Positions 26,244 to 34,305 of a stretch of DNA of 64,000 nucleotides are shown in pieces. Within the stretch, counting starts at the first letter, position 1. Every line of letters begins with the position of its first letter. The position numbers and the translations under genes are program-made. The DNA comes from Luteimonas sp. RC10 (GTDB taxonomy: Bacteria; Pseudomonadota; Gammaproteobacteria; Xanthomonadales; Xanthomonadaceae). The stretch spans positions 124,001-188,000 of the forward strand of contig NZ_JACHYJ010000008.1 of NCBI RefSeq assembly GCF_014192745.1, given 5' to 3'. A model generated the notes under the pieces. That model worked only from the letters and a program-made list of their open reading frames with translations, was not told the origin of the DNA and ran no database searches.

Positions 26244-26804
26244 ATGCTGTACGCACAAGTCCACCTCACCCTGCCCGCCTGGGTCCACGAGCATGTCGAC
26301 ACGGCGCGCGCCTATCCCGGCGACGAGGCCAAGGTCGCGCTCGCGATCGCGCTGTCGCGGCGCAATGTCGAGGCCGCCAGTGGTGGCCCGTTCGGCGCGG
26401 CGGTCTTCGACGGCCAGGACCGCATCGTGGCGGTCGGCGTGAACCGGGTGATGCCACACACCTGCTCGGTCGCCCACGCCGAAACCATGGCCTACATGCT
26501 GGCGCAGCAACGGCTGCAGACGCCGCGGCTCAACGAGCGCATCGGCCCGGTGACGCTGGCGACCTCATCGCAGCCCTGCTGCATGTGCTACGGCGCCACC
26601 GTCTGGGCCGGCATCGACCGGCTGCTGATCGGCGCACGCGCCGAAGATGTCGAGGCGCTGACGCCCTTCGATGAAGGCCCGCTGCCCGAAGACTGGGTCG
26701 GCGCCCTGACCGGCCGCGGCATTGCGGTCGTGCGCGACCTGTTGCGCGACGAGGCCTGCACGGTGCTGCGCACCTACGGCGAATCCGAAGGAGCGAAGTA
26801 CTGA
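26244..26804 (+). CDS. Nucleoside deaminase (CDA/guanine-deaminase superfamily)
   Basis: A 186-residue zinc-dependent deaminase. His78-Ala-Glu80 (AHAET) supplies a zinc ligand and the catalytic proton shuttle. PCxxC at 111-115 (Cys112, Cys115) gives the other zinc ligands. It is longer than TadA and more like guanine deaminase/tRNA-adenosine-deaminase-like metabolic enzymes. Substrate unproven. It is one base away from rlmM and probably co-transcribed. Confidence 0.85.
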   Translation: MLYAQVHLTLPAWVHEHVDTARAYPGDEAKVALAIALSRRNVEAASGGPFGAAVFDGQDRIVAVGVNRVMPHTCSVAHAETMAYMLAQQRLQTPRLNERIGPVTLATSSQPCCMCYGATVWAGIDRLLIGARAEDVEALTPFDEGPLPEDWVGALTGRGIAVVRDLLRDEACTVLRTYGESEGAKY

Positions 26805-26805
26805 C

Positions 26806-27903
26806 ATGCACGACATCGACCCGACCCAGCCGGACCTCGGCACCGCCCCGCCGATCAGCGGCCTGCTGTGCTACTGCCGCCCCGGGTTCGAGTCCGACCT
26901 CGCCGCGGAGCTGACCGAGCGCGCTGCCGGCGTCCACGTCGCCGGCTATGCGCAGGCCACGCGCGGCGACGGCTACGTGCTGTTCCATTCCGACAATGGC
27001 CCGGCCCTGACCCACGAACTGCCGTTCCGCGAACTGATCTTCGCGCGCCAGAAGCTGATGTTGCTGGCCGAGTTGCGCGATCTTGACCCGACCGACCGGA
27101 TCACGCCGATCTTCGAGGCGCTGGCCGGCCGCGGACGTCATGGCGAGTTGATCGTCGAGCATCCCGACTCCGACGACGGCAAGCAGCTTGCCGGCCTGGC
27201 GCGCAGCTTCGGCAACGCGCTGCGTCCGGCGCTGCGCAAGCGTGGCTTCCTGAGCCAGAAGGACGAAGCGCGCTTCCCGCGCCTGCACGTCTTCTTCGTC
27301 AGCGGCACCCGCGCGTTCATCGCGCAATCGGTCGTCGGCGACAGCGCCCCGTGGGCGATGGGCATCCCGCGCCTGCGCACGCACACCGAGGCCCCGTCGC
27401 GCTCGGCGCTGAAGCTCGAAGAGGCCTTCATGACCCTGCTGACCGAGCGCGAGCGCAATGCCCGCATCAAGCCCGGCATGCGCGCGGTCGATCTGGGCGC
27501 AGCCCCCGGCGGCTGGACCTGGGTGCTGACGCGCGAGCACATGCGCGTGGTCGCAGTCGACAACGGGCCGATGCAGGCCGATCTGCTCGACACCGGCCTG
27601 GTCGACCATCATCGCGTCGACGGCTTCCGCTACCAGCCCGTCGGCCCTGTCGACTGGCTGGTGTGCGACATGGTCGAACAGCCGCGCCGCGTGGCCGAGC
27701 GCATGGCCACCTGGTTCCGCGAGGGCTGGTGCCGACACGCGATCTTCAATCTCAAGCTACCGATGAAGAAGCGCTGGCAGGAAACGCTGCTGGCGCTGGA
27801 CCTGTTCGCCAACAACGCCGGCGAGCATGCAACGCTGACGCTGCGCGCCCGCCAGCTCTACCACGACCGCGAAGAGATCACGGTCTACGCCAGCGTCGAG
27901 TAG
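26806..27903 (+). CDS. rlmM: 23S rRNA (cytidine-2498-2'-O)-methyltransferase
   Basis: A 365-residue methyltransferase. The N-terminal part is THUMP-like (residues ~1-190, with GLLCYCRPGFESDLAAEL). The C-terminal Rossmann domain has the SAM motif DLGAAPGGWTWVL, the acidic residue in VAVDNGPM, a catalytic Asp in LVCDMVEQPRRV, and the Lys in NLKLPMKKRW. The length matches E. coli RlmM (366). It methylates C2498 of 23S rRNA. An SD-like GAAGGAG is just upstream of the ATG. Confidence 0.95.
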   Translation: MHDIDPTQPDLGTAPPISGLLCYCRPGFESDLAAELTERAAGVHVAGYAQATRGDGYVLFHSDNGPALTHELPFRELIFARQKLMLLAELRDLDPTDRITPIFEALAGRGRHGELIVEHPDSDDGKQLAGLARSFGNALRPALRKRGFLSQKDEARFPRLHVFFVSGTRAFIAQSVVGDSAPWAMGIPRLRTHTEAPSRSALKLEEAFMTLLTERERNARIKPGMRAVDLGAAPGGWTWVLTREHMRVVAVDNGPMQADLLDTGLVDHHRVDGFRYQPVGPVDWLVCDMVEQPRRVAERMATWFREGWCRHAIFNLKLPMKKRWQETLLALDLFANNAGEHATLTLRARQLYHDREEITVYASVE

Positions 27904-27924
27904 AAGCGCACCGGAGGACACCGC

Positions 27925-28263
27925 ATGGCCGCAGGCTGGATCACCGCCGTCGCCCCGTACCTGCCCGAGATCGTCCGGCTGGCACGGCCGATCTTCACCC
28001 GCACGCCACCCCAGATCGACCTCGGCCAGCAACGGCGGCTCGACGTGATCGACGCGCAGATCGGCGAACTGCAGGATGCGGCGAGCCAGAACGCCGACTC
28101 GATCGCCAAGCTCGCCGTCGACATGCAGAAGACCATCGAGGTGCTGCAACTGGGCGCCGAGCGCCTGGAGCGTCGGCTGGTGCTGTCCAACCGGCTGGCC
28201 GTGGCTGCCACGACCGCCGCGGGGCTGGCCTTCGCGCTCGCCGCCTACGCGCTGGCACGGTGA
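27925..28263 (+). CDS. Small tail-anchored coiled-coil protein, unknown
   Basis: A 112-residue protein without a recognised family. Residues ~35-85 are a long amphipathic helix with heptad-like spacing (RLDVIDAQIGELQDA, IAKLAVDMQKTIEVL). The C-terminus is a single membrane helix (VAATTAAGLAFALAAYALAR). The ATG at 27925 is preceded by GGAGG at about seven bases. It lies 21 bases after rlmM and 79 bases before a DUF808 membrane protein. A scaffold at the inner membrane is plausible. Confidence 0.75.
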   Translation: MAAGWITAVAPYLPEIVRLARPIFTRTPPQIDLGQQRRLDVIDAQIGELQDAASQNADSIAKLAVDMQKTIEVLQLGAERLERRLVLSNRLAVAATTAAGLAFALAAYALAR

Positions 28264-28342
28264 TGCCCCGGGGCGCGTGATTGCGCGCTCACCGCGCTGA
28301 CGGATACTGCGCGCCGACCTCCCCTTTTTCGGCGCCCTTGCG

Positions 28343-29284
28343 ATGGCCTTCAGCCTGCTGACCCTGCTCGACGACATCGCGACCGTGCTCGACGATGTCG
28401 CGTTGATGACCAAGGTCGCCGCACGCAAGACCGCAGGCGTGCTTGGCGACGATCTGGCACTCAACGCGCAGCAGGTCACCGGCGTTCAGGCCGACCGCGA
28501 GCTGCCGGTGGTCTGGGCGGTCGCCAAGGGCTCGGCGCGCAACAAGCTGATCCTGGTGCCCGGCGCGCTGGCGATCAGCGCCTGGCTGCCGTGGCTGGTC
28601 ACCCCACTGTTGCTGGCCGGCGGCCTGTTCCTGTGCTACGAGGGCTTCGAGAAGGTCCTGCACAAGCTCGTGCACCGCGCGCGCGACGATGCCGACAAGC
28701 CCGCGCGCACCGCAGCGCTGGCCGCAGCCGATGTCGACCCGGTGGCATTCGAGCGCGACAAGATCCGCGGCGCGGTGCGCACCGACCTGATCCTGTCGGC
28801 CGAGATCATCGCGATCGCGCTGGGCACCGTCGCCGGCCAGCCTTTCGCGACCCAGTTGGGCGTGCTCGTCGGCATCTCGGCGCTGGTGACCATCGGGGTC
28901 TACGGTCTGGTCGCGGGCATCGTCAAACTCGACGACGCCGGCCTGGCGCTGACCCGCCGCACCTCGGCGGCGGCGCAGACGACAGGCCGCGCGATCCTGC
29001 GCGCCGCGCCCTGGCTGATGAAGGGCCTGGCGATCGTCGGCACCGCGGCGATGTTCCTGGTCGGCGGCGGCATCATCACCCACGCCATCCACGACCTGGC
29101 GACCTGGATCGACGAGACCGCAACCGGCCTGGGCGCATTGCCGACAGTCGGCACCGTGCTCGGCGCGCTGCTGCCGACGCTGATCAATGCGGTGGTGGGC
29201 GTGGTCGCCGGCGGCCTGGCGGTCGCCGTGGTGTCAGGCATCCGCCGCCTGCGTACGGGCAAGGCGCCCACGCCGGCGGGCTGA
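28343..29284 (+). CDS. DUF808 (YedI-like) membrane protein
   Basis: A 313-residue DUF808 family protein, as in E. coli YedI. It begins with the family signature around FSLLTLLDDIATVLDDVALM and ASARKTAGVLGDDLA-like residues (here AARKTAGVLGDDLALN). It has about six membrane helices and ends in a basic tail. Function is unknown in all relatives. It starts at 28343 after a 79-base gap. Confidence 0.88.
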   Translation: MAFSLLTLLDDIATVLDDVALMTKVAARKTAGVLGDDLALNAQQVTGVQADRELPVVWAVAKGSARNKLILVPGALAISAWLPWLVTPLLLAGGLFLCYEGFEKVLHKLVHRARDDADKPARTAALAAADVDPVAFERDKIRGAVRTDLILSAEIIAIALGTVAGQPFATQLGVLVGISALVTIGVYGLVAGIVKLDDAGLALTRRTSAAAQTTGRAILRAAPWLMKGLAIVGTAAMFLVGGGIITHAIHDLATWIDETATGLGALPTVGTVLGALLPTLINAVVGVVAGGLAVAVVSGIRRLRTGKAPTPAG

Positions 29285-29306
29285 CGCGACAGCGGGCGTC
29301 GCCCGG

Positions 29307-29642
29307 TCAGCAGCGCATGACCGCCCAGGCGCCCCAGACCCAGATGCCCGCGACCCAGATCGCCAGCATGGCGACGATCGCCAGCAGCAGCCCAAGGGCG
29401 ACCACGGCGGCACGCCGCCCGCGGAGCCTGCGGAACGTGATCCAGGGCACCGCACTGCCGACGACGACCGCCAGTACCAGACAGGCGACGCCCAGGAACG
29501 CGAACAGGCCCGCATCGTCGCTGACTACAGGACACTGCCGCAGCGCGAACGCGGGCGCCGCGCCCAGCCACGCGGCCACGCCCGTCGCCGCCCGCAGGCA
29601 GGCGACGCCGCGCCGGCTCAGCGACCGGCGGCGCGCGCCCAC
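29307..29642 (-). CDS. Small hypothetical membrane protein
   Basis: A 111-residue frame with a basic start, an N-terminal hydrophobic segment like a signal peptide (ATGVAAWLGAAPAFA), and two membrane helices (LFAFLGVACLVLAVVVGSAV and AVVALGLLLAIVAMLAIWVAG). It starts with GTG inside the last 25 bases of the upstream monooxygenase gene; a later start is possible. No family recognised. It is convergent with DUF808 (22-base gap). Confidence 0.55.
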   Translation of the reverse strand: MGARRRSLSRRGVACLRAATGVAAWLGAAPAFALRQCPVVSDDAGLFAFLGVACLVLAVVVGSAVPWITFRRLRGRRAAVVALGLLLAIVAMLAIWVAGIWVWGAWAVMRC

Positions 29643-30796
29643 AGCAGGTTGCGCAGCGGCGGCAGCGCCTGCGCGATACCCAGCGCATGGCTGCGCAGCA
29701 GCGTCGGTGCCAGTGCGTCGGTCGAATAGACACGATTGATGGTCTCGAACGCGTAGGCCGCGACGGTGTTGTCGCTGCGCCGGGTGCGCGCCCAGCGCGC
29801 CAGCCGGTGCGGCGCGTCCCAGGCCGCGCCGCGGCGGCGGGCCTGCGCCACGGTCTCCGCCAGGCCGGCCACATCGCGCAGCCCCAGGTTCACGCCCTGC
29901 CCGGCCAAAGGATGGACCACATGCGCGGCATCACCGACCACCAGCACACGCCCGGCGTGCTGGCTGTCGACCAGTTGGCGACGCAGCGGGAAGGCCGCCC
30001 GCGCCGAGACCGGCGTCAGCCGCCCGAAGCGCCCTTCCGCAGCGCGCGTCAGCGCGTCGGCAAACGCGGCATCGTCCAGGCTGCGCACGCGCGCGGCCTC
30101 GTCGGCCGGCAAGGTCCAGACGATCGAACAACTGCCGTCGCCACAGGGCAGCAGCGCCAGGGGGCCCGTCGGCAGGAAGCGCTGCCAGGCCGTGTCCTCG
30201 TGCGGCTGCTCGCCGCGCACATACCCCACCACGCCGCTCTGGCCGTAGTCGTGGGCCTGCGCACCGATCCCGGCCAGGCGGCGGAGCACCGAGCCGGCGC
30301 CGTCGGCGGCAATCGCCAGTCGCGCCTCGATCCGGGGCCCGTCGGCCAGCCGCAGCGCGACCGAGTCTGCGGCGGTCTCCAGCGCCTCGACCGTCGCCGG
30401 GCTGCGCACCTCGACCCCGGCCGCAGCCAACCGCGCCCAGAGCCGATCCACCAGCAGGCCGTGCTCGACGATCCAGCCCAGCTCACGCATACCCAGCGCA
30501 TCGGCGTCGAAGATCAGCTCGCTGCCGCCGCCGGCATCCCAGACCCGCATACGCCGGTAAGGGTGCGCGCGTGCGGCGCGCACCGCGTCCCAGGCGCCGA
30601 CCTGCGCCAGCAACCGCGCGTTGTCGTGCGCGAACGCGTAGACGCGCAGGTCCGGCTCGGCCGGCGTCCAGCCGGCCGGCGGCCTGGCCTCGACCAGCAC
30701 CACGTCCAGGTCCTGGCCAGCGAGCGCCAGGGCACAGGCCGCACCGACCACGCCGCCGCCGACGACCACGACATCGCGCACGCCGCGCCGGCTCAT
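29618..30796 (-). CDS. UbiH/UbiF/VisC-family FAD hydroxylase (second)
   Basis: A 392-residue flavin monooxygenase. The N-terminal FAD motif is VVVVGGGVVGAACALALAG, the middle DG motif is AIAADGAGSVLRR, and the GD motif is VLVVGDAAHVVHPLAGQGVNLGLRD. This is the ubiquinone-biosynthesis hydroxylase family (UbiI/UbiF/UbiH). Its ATG overlaps the stop of the preceding ubiH-like gene (ATGA), so the pair is co-translated and probably adds two different hydroxyls to the ubiquinone ring. Which position it modifies cannot be decided here. Confidence 0.88.
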   Translation of the reverse strand: MSRRGVRDVVVVGGGVVGAACALALAGQDLDVVLVEARPPAGWTPAEPDLRVYAFAHDNARLLAQVGAWDAVRAARAHPYRRMRVWDAGGGSELIFDADALGMRELGWIVEHGLLVDRLWARLAAAGVEVRSPATVEALETAADSVALRLADGPRIEARLAIAADGAGSVLRRLAGIGAQAHDYGQSGVVGYVRGEQPHEDTAWQRFLPTGPLALLPCGDGSCSIVWTLPADEAARVRSLDDAAFADALTRAAEGRFGRLTPVSARAAFPLRRQLVDSQHAGRVLVVGDAAHVVHPLAGQGVNLGLRDVAGLAETVAQARRRGAAWDAPHRLARWARTRRSDNTVAAYAFETINRVYSTDALAPTLLRSHALGIAQALPPLRNLLWARAAGR

Positions 30797-32001
30797 GCCG
30801 CGGCTCCGCGACACAGCGCCGGCACATCGCCGCGGTAGCCCATCGCGCCGCCGGCGAGCATCGCCTGCAGGCCGCGGTCGGCGTCGAGCGCCAGCAGCCC
30901 GGCGCTGCGCAATGGGCGCAGCAGCGGCGAGGGGTTGGCGGTCAGCCGCGCCAGGCCATCGGAGAACGCCAGCGTGCGCGTGCGGTCCTCATGCCGGCGC
31001 GCCGCCCAGGCCGCCAGCAACGCCGGCGCGCCGGGATCGCCGCCATCGGCGACCAGTTCGGCCAGCGTCAGCGCATCGCGCAAGCCGAGGTTGAAGCCCT
31101 GCGCGCCGATCGGATGCAGGGTCTGCGCCGCATTGCCGACCAGCACCGCGCGTGCAGCGGTGCTGCGTTCGGCGACCACGCGGCGCAGCGGGTAGCGGCT
31201 GCGCGGGCCGACGGCCTCGAACCGACCCGCACGCCAGCCGAAGGCCGTTTGCACGCGGGCCAGGAACGCGGCCTCGTCGAGGGCGGCGACCGCGTCGGCG
31301 GCGTCGCGATCGACGCCGTGCACCAGGCCGTAGTGGCGATCGCCACGCGGCAGCAGCGCGGTCGGGCCGCTGTCGGTCAGGCGTTCGAACGCGCTGCCGT
31401 CCGGCGCCCGCGCCGTGCGCAGCCGCGCGACGAACAGATCCTGGCGATAGTCGTGTTCCAGAGTGTCGATGCCCAATGCCGCACGGACGGCGGACGCCGT
31501 GCCATCGGCGGCGACGACCAGCGCCGCACCGATCCGCTGTTCGCCCTCGCTGCCCGCGATGCGCGCGATGCGAAGGCCGTCGGCCTCCGGCTCCAGCCCG
31601 ACGAAACGCGCGGGCCGGTAGCGGGTGAGATGCGACAGCTCGCCCAGCCGCGACTCCAGCGCCTGACCGAAGTCGCGGGCGACCACGACCTGCCCGAACT
31701 GCTCGCGGCCGTAGTCGGCGGCGTCCAGCCGCAGGCGGCCGAAGTCGCCCTGGCGGCTGACGTGGATGCGACGGATCGGGCCCGGCGGCATCTGCAGTTT
31801 CTGCAGCACGCCGAGCGCGGTCAGCGCGTTGACCGTGGCCTCGGCGAAGCTGAGATTCCGCTCGTCGAACACCGCCGGCATCGACTCGGGCGGCGTCGCC
31901 TCGACCAGCCCGGTATCGACGCCGGCGCGATCGAGCGCGATCGCCAGACTGGCACCAACCAGCCCGCCACCGACGATCAGGACCTGATGTGCATGGTTCA
32001 T
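30793..32001 (-). CDS. ubiH: UbiH-like 2-octaprenyl-6-methoxyphenol hydroxylase
   Basis: A 402-residue FAD-dependent aromatic hydroxylase. The GxGxxG motif is in VLIVGGGLVGASLAIAL, the DG motif in VVAADGTASAVR, and the conserved AQTLHPIGAQGFNLGLRD motif typical of UbiH. It acts in aerobic ubiquinone synthesis on the inner face of the membrane. The ATG at 32001 is chosen over an upstream in-frame one at 32163, which would precede the usual N-terminus by 54 residues. TATCAT sits six bases upstream of the ATG. First gene of a two- or three-gene minus-strand operon. Confidence 0.88.
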   Translation of the reverse strand: MNHAHQVLIVGGGLVGASLAIALDRAGVDTGLVEATPPESMPAVFDERNLSFAEATVNALTALGVLQKLQMPPGPIRRIHVSRQGDFGRLRLDAADYGREQFGQVVVARDFGQALESRLGELSHLTRYRPARFVGLEPEADGLRIARIAGSEGEQRIGAALVVAADGTASAVRAALGIDTLEHDYRQDLFVARLRTARAPDGSAFERLTDSGPTALLPRGDRHYGLVHGVDRDAADAVAALDEAAFLARVQTAFGWRAGRFEAVGPRSRYPLRRVVAERSTAARAVLVGNAAQTLHPIGAQGFNLGLRDALTLAELVADGGDPGAPALLAAWAARRHEDRTRTLAFSDGLARLTANPSPLLRPLRSAGLLALDADRGLQAMLAGGAMGYRGDVPALCRGAAA

Positions 32002-32007
32002 GGCGTG

Positions 32008-32013
32008 ATGATA
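32008..32013 (-). promoter_or_regulatory. -10-like hexamer directly before ubiH
   Basis: On the minus strand TATCAT lies six bases before the ubiH ATG, with no Shine-Dalgarno sequence. Consistent with a leaderless transcript. Confidence 0.35.
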
Positions 32014-32101
32014 AGCGTTCGGCCCGGTACGCCGCGCCACGCGGCCTGACCGACGCTCCGATAGAATGCCCGTCTCATCCGTCTCCGCCGGGAGTCGCAG
32101 C

Positions 32102-32689
32102 ATGTCCGCCACCGCCCGCCGCGCCACGATCCTCGCCTCGCTAGCCCTGCTGATGGCTGCCACCCGCGTGCATCACTTCGCGGCGGTTCCCGATGCCTCC
32201 TGGGCGGTGTTCTTCCTCGGCGGCCTCTACTTGCGGCCTTGGACGCGTCTGGCATTTCCGGCGCTGATGGTCCTGGCGGTGGCGATCGATGCCCTCGTCA
32301 TCCAGGCCCAGGGCCTGTCGTTCTGGCAGCACTACTGCGTATCGCCGGCCTACTGGTGCCTGATCCCGGCGCATTTCGCGCTGTGGATGGGCGGGGCCTG
32401 GCTACGCGGATACCGCGGTGGACCTGCGGCTGTGGCGCTGGCCAGGCTCGCAGCCGCGCTGATCGTGTCGGTCGCGCTCTGCCACCTGGTGGCACAGGGC
32501 AGCTTCTACTGGATCAGCGACAGCGTCATGGCGCCGACCATGGCCGGCTGGTGGAAGAACTACACCGACTGGTTGCCGGCCTACCTGTGGACGACGGCAC
32601 TCTATGTTGGTGCCGCGGTCATGGCCCACCTGGTGGCGGCGCGCGGCGCGCCGCGGTCCGCGACGGCCCGCGCGCTGGGCACCGACTGA
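32102..32689 (+). CDS. BtuM-like vitamin B12 transporter candidate
   Basis: A 195-residue membrane protein with about six helices. It matches my memory of the Gram-negative BtuM group of solitary ECF-type S-components for vitamin B12: similar length, a short TRVHHFAAVPDASWAVFFLGG opening, and a loop cysteine at position 79 in HYCVSPAYW. In characterised BtuM a cysteine near 80 is the cobalt ligand and decyanates B12. The next gene, eight bases on, is a cob(I)alamin adenosyltransferase, which supports the call. GGGAG precedes the ATG at 32102. The 100-base upstream gap is too short for a cobalamin riboswitch. Family assignment is inference. Confidence 0.6.
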   Translation: MSATARRATILASLALLMAATRVHHFAAVPDASWAVFFLGGLYLRPWTRLAFPALMVLAVAIDALVIQAQGLSFWQHYCVSPAYWCLIPAHFALWMGGAWLRGYRGGPAAVALARLAAALIVSVALCHLVAQGSFYWISDSVMAPTMAGWWKNYTDWLPAYLWTTALYVGAAVMAHLVAARGAPRSATARALGTD

Positions 32690-32696
32690 GCACGCG

Positions 32697-33248
32697 ATGG
32701 GCCATCGCCTCTCCAGGATCTACACCCGCACCGGGGACGACGGCTCGACCGGCCTGGGCGACGGCAGCCGGACCGGCAAGGATGCGCTGCGGGTGGCGGC
32801 CTACGGGACTGTCGACGAGGCGAACTCGGCCCTCGGCCTGCTGCTCGCCACGCCGCTGCCCGAGGACGTGCGCACGCTGCTGACTGCGCTCCAGCACCGG
32901 CTGTTCGACCTGGGCGGCGAGCTGTGCATCCCCGGCCACGCCGCGATCGAGGATGCGGATGTCGCGGACCTGGAGGCGCAGTTGGACCACCACAACGCCG
33001 CCTTGCCGCCGCTGCGCGACTTCATCCTGCCCGGCGGCGGCGAGGCCGCGGCGCGCTGCCATCTCGTCCGCACCATCGTGCGCCGCGCCGAGCGCGAGGC
33101 CGTCGCGCTGTCGCGCGTGGAGACGGTCAGGCCGCAGGCGCTGCGCTACCTCAACCGCCTGTCCGACCTGCTGTTCGTGCTGGCCCGGGTGCTCGCCCGG
33201 AGCGACGGCCACGGCGAGGTGCTGTGGCAGCCCCGGCGGCGCGCCTGA
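32697..33248 (+). CDS. ATP:cob(I)alamin adenosyltransferase, PduO type
   Basis: A 183-residue PduO-type adenosyltransferase. The N-terminal ATP-binding motif is IYTRTGDDGSTGLGDGSR with a following Lys, VDEANSALG is in helix 2, and the C-terminal RTIVRRAERE and RYLNRLSDLLFVLAR motifs are diagnostic. It converts cob(I)alamin and ATP to adenosylcobalamin. It lies eight bases after the BtuM-like gene, forming a probable B12 uptake and activation pair, and one base before the deacetylase-like gene. Confidence 0.93.
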   Translation: MGHRLSRIYTRTGDDGSTGLGDGSRTGKDALRVAAYGTVDEANSALGLLLATPLPEDVRTLLTALQHRLFDLGGELCIPGHAAIEDADVADLEAQLDHHNAALPPLRDFILPGGGEAAARCHLVRTIVRRAEREAVALSRVETVRPQALRYLNRLSDLLFVLARVLARSDGHGEVLWQPRRRA

Positions 33249-33249
33249 C

Positions 33250-34200
33250 ATGCACCACCCGATCGGCTTCGGCGGCGACGACCGGCAGGTGCCGGTGTTC
33301 TCGCATGCCGCGTGCCTGGATCACGACACCGGCCCCGACCATGCCGAGCGGCCGCAGCGACTGGTCGCGGTGATCGAGGCGCTGCGTGCCGCGTTCCCCG
33401 ACCTCGATCTGCGCCAGGCCCCGGCCGCCACCCGCGGGCAACTGCTGCGGGTGCACGACGAAACCCTGCTGCAGACTGTGCTCGAATCGCGCCCGACCGG
33501 ACGTATCCCGCTCGACGCCGACACCGTGCTCTCGCCCGGCTCGGCCCAGGCCGCGCTGTATGCCGCGGGTGCCGGCGTCGCCGCGGTCGATCTGGTCTGC
33601 AACGGCGAGCTGCGCCGGGCCTTCTGCGCCGTACGCCCGCCCGGTCATCACGCCACCGCCGACATCGCGATGGGCTTTTGCCTGTTCAACAACATCGCCG
33701 TCGCCGCGGCCCATGCGCTGGAGCGCTACGGGCTGATGCGGGTGTCGATCGTCGATTTCGACGTGCACCATGGCAACGGCACCCAGGCGATCTTCGAGCA
33801 GGAGCCGCGGGTGCAGTACCTGAGCTCACACCAACTGCCGCTGTTTCCCGACACCGGCCTGCGCCGCGAGCGCGGGGTCGGCAATATCGTCAACATCCCG
33901 CTGGCGCCGGGCACTGGCAGCGCCCGTTTCTGCGAGGCCTGGCGGGAACGGATCCTGCCCGAGATCGACGCGTTCGCCCCGCAGCTGGTGCTGGTGTCGG
34001 CCGGCTTCGATGCCCATCGCCTCGACCCGCTGGCCCAACTCGAGCTCGAGGCCGAGGACTTCGCCTGGCTGACCCGTGAGCTGGTCGTGCTGGCCGACCG
34101 CCATGCCGAGGGGCGCCTGGTGTCGATGCTCGAGGGCGGCTACGACCTGCAGGCGCTGCGCGAGTGCACGGTGGCCCACCTTCAGGCACTGGCCAGCTGA
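33250..34200 (+). CDS. Histone deacetylase-family (class II-like) amidohydrolase
   Basis: A 316-residue zinc amidohydrolase of the arginase/deacetylase fold. Catalytic histidines are in RPPGHHA, zinc ligands are Asp/His in VDFDVHHGNGT and Asp in SAGFDAHRLDPL, and the C-terminal LEGGYDL loop is conserved. The FCLFNNIAVAA motif fits bacterial class II HDAC-like proteins, which act on acetylpolyamines or other acyl-amines. The substrate is not evident. Translation may be coupled to the preceding adenosyltransferase (one-base gap). Confidence 0.92.
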   Translation: MHHPIGFGGDDRQVPVFSHAACLDHDTGPDHAERPQRLVAVIEALRAAFPDLDLRQAPAATRGQLLRVHDETLLQTVLESRPTGRIPLDADTVLSPGSAQAALYAAGAGVAAVDLVCNGELRRAFCAVRPPGHHATADIAMGFCLFNNIAVAAAHALERYGLMRVSIVDFDVHHGNGTQAIFEQEPRVQYLSSHQLPLFPDTGLRRERGVGNIVNIPLAPGTGSARFCEAWRERILPEIDAFAPQLVLVSAGFDAHRLDPLAQLELEAEDFAWLTRELVVLADRHAEGRLVSMLEGGYDLQALRECTVAHLQALAS

Positions 34201-34305
34201 GCGCCGGGCCGCGCCTGCGGACGTGAACGGAAGGCCGAGGGGCTGCATTGCCGCTGCACAAGGGATGCGGCATGCTGGCGCCCGTTTTGGCCGAACGGAT
34301 CGACC

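Noticed and set aside
32002..32101. Cobalamin riboswitch before the BtuM-like gene
   Set aside because: The gap is 100 bases, too short for the ~200-base element, and the B12-box was not found by eye.
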